11,536 nucleotides of DNA from Flavobacterium psychrophilum (lineage in GTDB: Bacteria; Bacteroidota; Bacteroidia; Flavobacteriales; Flavobacteriaceae). Position 1 is the first letter of the stretch; each line of letters begins with the position of its first letter. Location of the stretch: contig CAMCTL010000114.1 of NCBI GenBank assembly GCA_945878515.1, positions 1 through 11,536 on the forward strand, in the 5' to 3' direction. Made by a program: the position numbers and the translations under genes. The notes beneath the pieces were generated by a model. It was not told the origin of the DNA. It worked only from the letters and a program-made list of their open reading frames with translations, and did no database searches. Below are positions 7,587-11,536 of the stretch, piece after piece.

Positions 7587-8518
7587 TGTCAAATACTACC
7601 TTCTCGATACTAATTACAACTCGAAATCGGTTGGGCGATTTGATATTTACGTTAAAAAAAATAAGTTCCTTGTTAGACCAGGAAAACGTACAATGTGTAG
7701 TTTTTGACGACGGATCGGACGACGGTACTTATGAATATGTAAAAGAAAACTTTCCAAATATCCATGTTCAACAAAATAAAATTTCAAAAGGATATATTTT
7801 TTGTAGAAATAAGATGTTGAACGAAACAAAAGCTGATTTCTCTATTTCATTAGACGATGATGCACATTTTGTAACTGAAAATCCATTAGAGTTAATACAA
7901 AACCATTTCGAGCAAAATCAAAATTGTGGTTTGATTGCCATGCGCATTTATTGGGGATTGGAGGAGCCAAACGCAATATTTTCAAATCAAAAAAATCAAC
8001 AAGTACGGGGTTTTGTTGGCTGCGCACATGTTTGGAGAATGAAAACTTGGCGCGATATTCCCAATTACCCAGAATGGTTTGTTTTTTATGGCGAAGAAGA
8101 TTTTGCGGCGTTCCAAATGTTTAAAAAACAATGGGAAATTCATTATCTTCCAACCATTTTAGTCAATCACAGAGTTAATTTAAAAGCCAGAAAAAATAAT
8201 TCAGACTATACCATTCGATTGAGAAGATCTTTACGATCAGGTTGGTATTCATTATTTTTGTTTTATCCTATGAGCGTTCTTCCAAAAGAAATCTTGTATT
8301 CACTGTGGATACAATTGAAAAAAAAAGTATTTAAAGGTGACTTTAAAACTTTAAAAGCCATTGTTTTAGCATTGATGGATTTGGGCTGGAATATGCCGTT
8401 GCTAATAAAAAACAGCAATCGTTTAACATCAAGCGAATATGATTCTTATCGAAATCTTCCAGAAGCTAAAATATACTGGAAACCAGAATTAAAAAGAATA
8501 AAGAATGAAAAATTATAA
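7586..8518 (+). CDS. Family 2 glycosyltransferase
   Basis: This 310-residue GT-A glycosyltransferase has SILITTRNR (7-15), VVFDDGSDDGTYEYV (38-52), the metal-binding DxD in SLDDDAHF (88-95) and the catalytic-base motif GEEDFAA (169-175). Residues after about 200 are basic (KARKNN, RLRRSLRSGWYS) with a hydrophobic patch near 220-245, which could place the enzyme on the inner face of the membrane. It is unlike the first GT2 in this window, which has NSGD and SESDKGIYNAMNKG, so the two probably form different linkages. It overlaps the preceding gene by 1 base and the following one by 14 bases, so these genes are almost certainly one transcript. Confidence 0.88.
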   Translation: MSNTTFSILITTRNRLGDLIFTLKKISSLLDQENVQCVVFDDGSDDGTYEYVKENFPNIHVQQNKISKGYIFCRNKMLNETKADFSISLDDDAHFVTENPLELIQNHFEQNQNCGLIAMRIYWGLEEPNAIFSNQKNQQVRGFVGCAHVWRMKTWRDIPNYPEWFVFYGEEDFAAFQMFKKQWEIHYLPTILVNHRVNLKARKNNSDYTIRLRRSLRSGWYSLFLFYPMSVLPKEILYSLWIQLKKKVFKGDFKTLKAIVLALMDLGWNMPLLIKNSNRLTSSEYDSYRNLPEAKIYWKPELKRIKNEKL

Positions 8519-9161
8519 AAATTTAGAACGAGGACAATGGACCGAACTTAAATTGAGTGAAGTAATTAATTTGTTACCTAATAAAGTGCTTAGTGACATT
8601 GGTGCTGGATTTGGTTTGTTTAGACCTGTGGCAGAGAAATTTAATTTGCAATGGCAGCCTTTTGATTATTTTAAAAAAATTGAAGAATCTACAATATGGG
8701 ATCTCAATAACCCCGCTCCAGTCTCTAGTCAAAAACCGGGTTTTGTTGTTTTTATGGAAGTATTAGAGCATTTGTCTAATCCGGAACTAGGCATCAGAAA
8801 TATTTCAGATCATATTGCAGATGGTGGTTATATGGCATTGACAACGCCTAATCCGCTCAGTGCTAAAAGCAAGTTTGCACTTTTGTTTAAAAATAAGATG
8901 TATGCATTTCAACCAAAACATTTGATTGAGCATCATGTATATGTTCCTTTACCGCATATAGTAAAATTTCATCTCGAAAATAACGGATTTGAAATTATAG
9001 AAATTGCAACAATTGGCAAACCGTTTTCACCTAAATTCAGATTCCATTTTAATTATTTAAAAGATTTGGTTTATTATTTGTCTTTACAAATTTTGGTTCT
9101 ATTTAATCCTGAGTCGAAAGGGCACACTCAAGCTTTTTTTGTAAAAAAAACAATTAAATAA
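8505..9161 (+). CDS. Class I SAM-dependent methyltransferase
   Basis: The 218-residue protein contains LSDIGAGFGLF (29-39), the SAM-binding motif I, then FMEVLEHLSNP (83-93), the motif of the UbiE/Methyltransf_11-23 group, and ALTTPNP (111-117) at motif III. The C-terminal half (HHVYVPLPHIVKFHLENNGFEI, about 143-164) resembles the 'acceptor-lid' part of small-molecule and sugar methyltransferases. It overlaps the GT2 gene by 14 bases and closes the long gene run. A role in methylating a sugar of the glycan, perhaps its terminal residue, is inferred from position. No second catalytic domain, such as the kinase part of WbdD, is present. Confidence 0.8.
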   Translation: MKNYKNLERGQWTELKLSEVINLLPNKVLSDIGAGFGLFRPVAEKFNLQWQPFDYFKKIEESTIWDLNNPAPVSSQKPGFVVFMEVLEHLSNPELGIRNISDHIADGGYMALTTPNPLSAKSKFALLFKNKMYAFQPKHLIEHHVYVPLPHIVKFHLENNGFEIIEIATIGKPFSPKFRFHFNYLKDLVYYLSLQILVLFNPESKGHTQAFFVKKTIK

Positions 9162-9486
9162 TTTTATGAACAGTGCAAAATGTAAATGTAATTTTCAATT
9201 TGCACTATTTTAGATTTTTTTTAATTTAAAATGTTTACATATAAGTACATCGTAATTATTCTTAATGTGCTTTTTTTTCAAGCAGAATTCACTAACAGTA
9301 AATGACTAAAAAAGAGTTTTAAATGCTTTTTTTTATAGTTTTAACATAAATTGAAAATACAATGAACAATGTGCACAATTTTGTCCAAAAAATTATTGAA
9401 GATATAGTAAAACAATATCTTAGAATATTCCCTTTTGTTGCAGGTTATCAGAGTTTTTAAATATTCAATTTTAGATAAAGAAAATT
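9162..9486 (+). other. 325 bp intergenic region between the methyltransferase gene and neuB
   Basis: A very AT-rich gap. It contains a weak terminator-like stem at 9172-9222 (separate entry). A 32-codon frame with ATG at 9362 and TAA at 9458 contains QKIIEDIVKQYL, but I do not recognise it, and frames this long are common by chance. No clean TAnnTTTG box is present; the closest is TAGTTTTA at 9336-9343. neuB may therefore have its own weak or unusual promoter, or be read through from upstream. Confidence 0.5.
9172..9222 (+). terminator. Weak terminator-like stem-loop after the methyltransferase gene
   Basis: AGTGCAAA (9172-9179) and TTTGCACT (9199-9206) form a perfect 8 bp inverted repeat with a 19-base loop. 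A run of eight T follows at 9215-9222. The stem is short, the loop long, and the T run begins 8 bases after the stem, so this is only a possible operon end. Confidence 0.3.
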
Positions 9487-10509
9487 ATGAAAGACACACA
9501 AAAATCAAATCCTTATATTATTGCCGAAATCGGTCAAGCACATGAAGGTAGTCTCGGTATTTTACATTCGTATATTGATGCTTTATCACAAACAGGCGTT
9601 GATGCGGTAAAGTTTCAAATGCATATCGCTGAAGCGGAAAGTAGCATGCACGAACCTTTTCGAGTACAATTTTCATTAGAAGATAAAACCCGATATGATT
9701 ATTGGAAACGAATGGGATTTTCTTTGGAGCAATGGAAGAAAATTAAGGAGCATTGTGACGAGGTTGGGTTGGATTTTATTTGTTCTCCCTTTTCTAATTT
9801 GGCAGTCGATTGGTTAGAAGAAATTGGGGTCGAACAGTATAAAATAGGTTCAGGTGAAGTGAACAATTTTTTAATTTTAGAAAAAATTGCTCAAACCAGA
9901 AAGCCCGTTATACTATCGTCGGGCATGAGTTCGTTCGAAGAATTAGATCAAACGGTGGCTTTTTTAAAACAAAGAAATGTAGATTTTTCTATCCTGCAAT
10001 GCACCACGGCTTATCCAACGCAGCCCGAACAATATGGTTTGAATGTAATTCAAGAATTAAAACTAAGATACAAGGTTGCTGTAGGTTTTTCGGATCATTC
10101 TGCTAAAATCGAGACTTGTATTGCTGCCACAGCTTTAGGAGCTAGTATTTTGGAATTTCATGTGGTGTTCGATCGACAACAATTTGGACCCGATTCAAAA
10201 TCGTCATTAACTATTGCAGAAACCAAGGAACTAGTTCTTGCAGTTCGAAATATTGCTAGTGCATTATCAAATCCTATTGATAAATGCAACAACGATAAAC
10301 TCTCAGCGCTAAAGCAAATTTTCGAAAAATCGTTGGCTGTCAACAAAGATTTACCCAAAAACCACATCCTTACTTTTAACGATTTAGAGGCTAAAAAACC
10401 CAAAGGTTTCGGTATCGAAGCCATGAGATTTAAAGAGATTATTGGAAAATCTTTGAACAAAGATTTAAAACAATGGGATTTTTTAAATAAAGAGGATTTA
10501 TCAACATAG
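9487..10509 (+). CDS. neuB: NeuB-family nonulosonic acid synthase (N-acetylneuraminate synthase-like)
   Basis: NeuB-family enzymes condense phosphoenolpyruvate with a six-carbon N-acetyl amino sugar to give a nine-carbon sialic-type acid. The 340 residues comprise a TIM-barrel synthase domain (about 8-255) and a C-terminal antifreeze-like SAF domain (about 280-335, ending KPKGFGIEAMRFKEIIGKSL). Visible barrel motifs are IIAEIGQAHEGS (11-22), VKFQMH (41-46), YKIGSGEVNN (118-127), ILSSGMSS (142-149), CTTAYPT (172-178), GFSDHS (200-205) and ILEFHVVFD (221-229). H204 and H225 occupy the metal-binding histidine positions known from meningococcal NeuB. The first motif reads QAHEG instead of the usual NHNG, and residues 49-75 contain EAESSMHEPF and a YDYWKRM stretch, so it belongs to a divergent subgroup. 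Whether the product is Neu5Ac, legionaminate or another nonulosonate is open. Confidence 0.88.
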   Translation: MKDTQKSNPYIIAEIGQAHEGSLGILHSYIDALSQTGVDAVKFQMHIAEAESSMHEPFRVQFSLEDKTRYDYWKRMGFSLEQWKKIKEHCDEVGLDFICSPFSNLAVDWLEEIGVEQYKIGSGEVNNFLILEKIAQTRKPVILSSGMSSFEELDQTVAFLKQRNVDFSILQCTTAYPTQPEQYGLNVIQELKLRYKVAVGFSDHSAKIETCIAATALGASILEFHVVFDRQQFGPDSKSSLTIAETKELVLAVRNIASALSNPIDKCNNDKLSALKQIFEKSLAVNKDLPKNHILTFNDLEAKKPKGFGIEAMRFKEIIGKSLNKDLKQWDFLNKEDLST

Positions 10510-10514
10510 TGCTC

Positions 10515-10547
10515 ATCTTTGTCAAAGTTCAAAACGTTGACAAAGAT
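10515..10547. repeat. 33-bp near-perfect palindrome just after neuB
   Basis: The arm ATCTTTGTCAA (10515-10525) is exactly complementary to TTGACAAAGAT (10537-10547). Inside these, after one mismatched pair, GTT (10527-10529) and AAC (10533-10535) also pair, leaving a CAA loop. It starts 5 bases after the neuB stop. A long stem fits a terminator or mRNA 3'-end protector, but no T run follows, so a dispersed palindromic repeat or a protein-binding site is equally possible. Confidence 0.75.
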
Positions 10548-10590
10548 TTGTGCGCCATTATACGAACCATCCGTACAGTTGTAGGAACCA

Positions 10591-10758
10591 TTCAGGAAGT
10601 TCCCCGAGCCATTCAGGAAGTTCCCCGAGTCGTTCAGGAAGTTCCCCGAGCCATTCAGGAAGTTCCCCGAGTCATTCAGGAAGTTCCCCGAGTCGTTCAG
10701 GAAGTTCCCCGAGTCGTTCAGGAAGTTCCCTGAGTCATTCAGGAAGTTCCCTCACACC
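10591..10758. repeat. 21-bp tandem repeat array, type A (8 units)
   Basis: Eight units start every 21 bases at 10591, 10612, 10633, 10654, 10675, 10696, 10717 and 10738. All share the 14-base head TTCAGGAAGTTCCC. The first six end CGAG then YCR, with the last three bases switching among CCA, TCG and TCA. Unit 7 has TGAG instead of CGAG, and unit 8 ends TCACACC, the tail of the type-B units that follow. Each unit holds the small dyad GGAA-G-TTCC. The array is about 57% GC against an AT-rich background. Its period is a multiple of three, so all forward frames stay open over most of it and give artefactual repeat peptides. Confidence 0.95.
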
Positions 10759-10816
10759 AAGAGGAAACTTCCTCACACCGAGAGGAAGTTTCCCCACACC
10801 GAGAGGAAGTTGGCGG
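10759..10816. repeat. 21-bp tandem repeat array, type B (2 full units and a partial one)
   Basis: The array continues in the same 21-bp phase with a diverged sequence. Units begin at 10759 and 10780 and a truncated unit at 10801. They share RAGAGGAA and the tail CACACC, and AGGAA is followed by ACTTCC or GTTTCC. The core dyad (AGGAA facing TTCC) is kept although the flanks differ from type A, which suggests the dyad is the conserved part. The partial unit breaks down after AGAGGAAGTTGGCGG. Confidence 0.85.
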
Positions 10817-11033
10817 AATTGCTCCGAAAACGCAGTAAAATGCGCAGGATGTTCTATTTTAGTAGGCTTGAGCACCAGCAGTAGCATTGCAACTTTTTTC
10901 AAATAAATTACAGTAGTTTTCAATACAGTACCTGTTTTTTTGGTTCATTAGGTACCTATTTTCAATCAAAACAGGGGCAAATACAATCATTTACTTTTTT
11001 TTAATTACTTTTAGCCCCACAAAATTAACAACA
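10817..11033. other. Non-coding stretch between the repeat array and neuC
   Basis: No convincing gene is visible. Two overlapping inverted repeats could form alternative stems: GTACCT (10928-10933) with AGGTAC (10950-10955), and CCTGTTTT (10931-10938) with AAAACAGG (10968-10975). A one-mismatch -7 box, TACTTTTA at 11006-11013, lies 20 bases before the neuC ATG, without a matching TTG at the right distance. The neuC promoter probably lies here but cannot be fixed. Confidence 0.45.
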
Positions 11034-11536
11034 ATGCCTCCAAGAAAAATAGCGGTAGTTATAACAGCCCGTCCTTCTTACAGTCGAGTAAAAACAGTTT
11101 TAACCGCCATTCAAATTCATCCTGATTTAGAATTGCAATTGGTTGTGGCCGCTTCGGCTTTGTTAGATCGGTATGGATCCGCTGTAAATTATATTGAAAA
11201 AGATGGTTTTGCCATCGCTGCCAAAGTATTTAATGTTTTAGAAGGAGAAAATCTTACTGCTGCTGCCAAAACTACCGGGATTGGGATTTTGGAATTATCA
11301 ACAGTTTTTGATAATTTGAGACCGGATATTGTTGTAACTGTTGCTGATCGATATGAAACTATGGCCACCGCAATTGCCGCTTCCTATATGAATATCCCTT
11401 TGGCTCACATTCAAGGCGGGGAAGTAACGGGTAATATTGACGAAAAAGTACGTCACGCCATTACAAAGTTAGCCGATTATCATTTTGTAGCTTCGGAAAG
11501 TGCTAAAGAAAGGGTTATCAAATTAGGAGAAGATCC
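11034..11536 (+). CDS. neuC: Hydrolysing UDP-GlcNAc 2-epimerase (NeuC-like), 5' part
   Basis: The gene starts at ATG 11034 and runs off the window after 167 complete codons, without a stop. Visible features are the N-terminal strand KIAVVITARPSYSRVKTVL (5-23), RPDIVVTVADRYE (about 102-114) and IPLAHIQGGEVTGNIDEKVRHAITKLADYHFVA (about 126-158), which contains the GGE and IDE...RHAITK signature of the hydrolysing class. These enzymes split UDP-GlcNAc or a derivative into UDP and free ManNAc-type sugar, the direct precursor for a NeuB-type synthase. The N-terminal motif is ITARPSYSR rather than the common TGTRAEYG, so its exact substrate may differ, for example a diacetamido sugar as in legionaminate synthesis. 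Neighbouring neuB supports a nonulosonate role. About half of the protein is missing. Confidence 0.88.
   Translation, partial: MPPRKIAVVITARPSYSRVKTVLTAIQIHPDLELQLVVAASALLDRYGSAVNYIEKDGFAIAAKVFNVLEGENLTAAAKTTGIGILELSTVFDNLRPDIVVTVADRYETMATAIAASYMNIPLAHIQGGEVTGNIDEKVRHAITKLADYHFVASESAKERVIKLGED

Noticed and set aside
9180..9240. ATGTAAA / TTTACAT inverted repeat
   Set aside because: Seven AT-rich base pairs separated by about 47 bases are not distinguishable from chance here.
9336..9343. TAGTTTTA as the -7 box of a neuB promoter
   Set aside because: It has one mismatch to TAnnTTTG and no TTG at the expected upstream distance. Such matches are frequent in AT-rich DNA.
10158..10532. 124-residue minus-strand frame overlapping neuB
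   Set aside because: It is a shadow of the strongly supported neuB gene and shows no recognisable motif.
10509..10733. Plus-strand frame with a repeated VQEVPR(A/V) heptapeptide
   Set aside because: It is the 21-bp array read in one of three simultaneously open forward frames. It lacks a unique domain and ends at the C-to-T change in unit 7 (TGAG).
10591..10816. CRISPR array
   Set aside because: Units are contiguous 21-mers with no unique spacers, and no cas gene is nearby.
10550..10906. Plus-strand Ser-rich frame (SGSSPS repeats) starting at GTG
   Set aside because: This is another frame of the same array. It has no signal peptide or recognisable domain, and its openness follows from a period divisible by three with no stop in the unit.

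Overview
The window is an AT-rich stretch of a surface-polysaccharide (O-antigen or capsule type) gene cluster. It most likely comes from a member of the Bacteroidota, probably Flavobacteriaceae and close to Flavobacterium. Three things point there: promoter-like elements of the TTG-N19-TAnnTTTG type, no Shine-Dalgarno sequences ahead of the starts, and protein sequences that resemble flavobacterial homologues as I remember them. No search was run.

Layout. Positions 1-117 hold the last 38 codons of a gene that looks like a CapD/FlaA1-type nucleotide-sugar dehydratase/epimerase. A PHP-family tyrosine-phosphatase gene faces it (163-903, minus). A divergent promoter region (904-1146) follows. 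A plus-strand run then goes from 1147 to 9161: ABC-2 exporter permease (wzm-like), exporter ATPase with a C-terminal glycan-binding domain (wzt-like), FkbM-type methyltransferase, GT2 glycosyltransferase, non-hydrolysing UDP-GlcNAc 2-epimerase (wecB), GT-B glycosyltransferase, a second GT2 glycosyltransferase and a class I SAM methyltransferase. The last four are tightly packed or overlapping. After a 325 bp gap comes a NeuB-family nonulosonate synthase (9487-10509). A 524 bp non-coding spacer follows, with a palindrome and a striking 21-bp tandem repeat array. The 5' part of a hydrolysing UDP-GlcNAc 2-epimerase (neuC-like, from 11034) runs off the end.

How the genes fit together (inference). 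UDP-GlcNAc is turned into UDP-ManNAc by WecB, and into free ManNAc or a related sugar by the NeuC-like enzyme. The NeuB-like enzyme condenses such a sugar with phosphoenolpyruvate into a nine-carbon nonulosonic acid. The three glycosyltransferases build the chain at the cytoplasmic membrane and the two methyltransferases may modify or cap it. Wzt/Wzm exports the finished chain, with the Wzt C-terminal domain reading its end.

Most of the genes belong to known families. The least ordinary parts are the 21-bp array with its neighbouring palindrome between neuB and neuC, the non-standard NeuB subclass, the sharp composition change inside wzt, and a phosphatase promoter that predicts an almost leaderless message.
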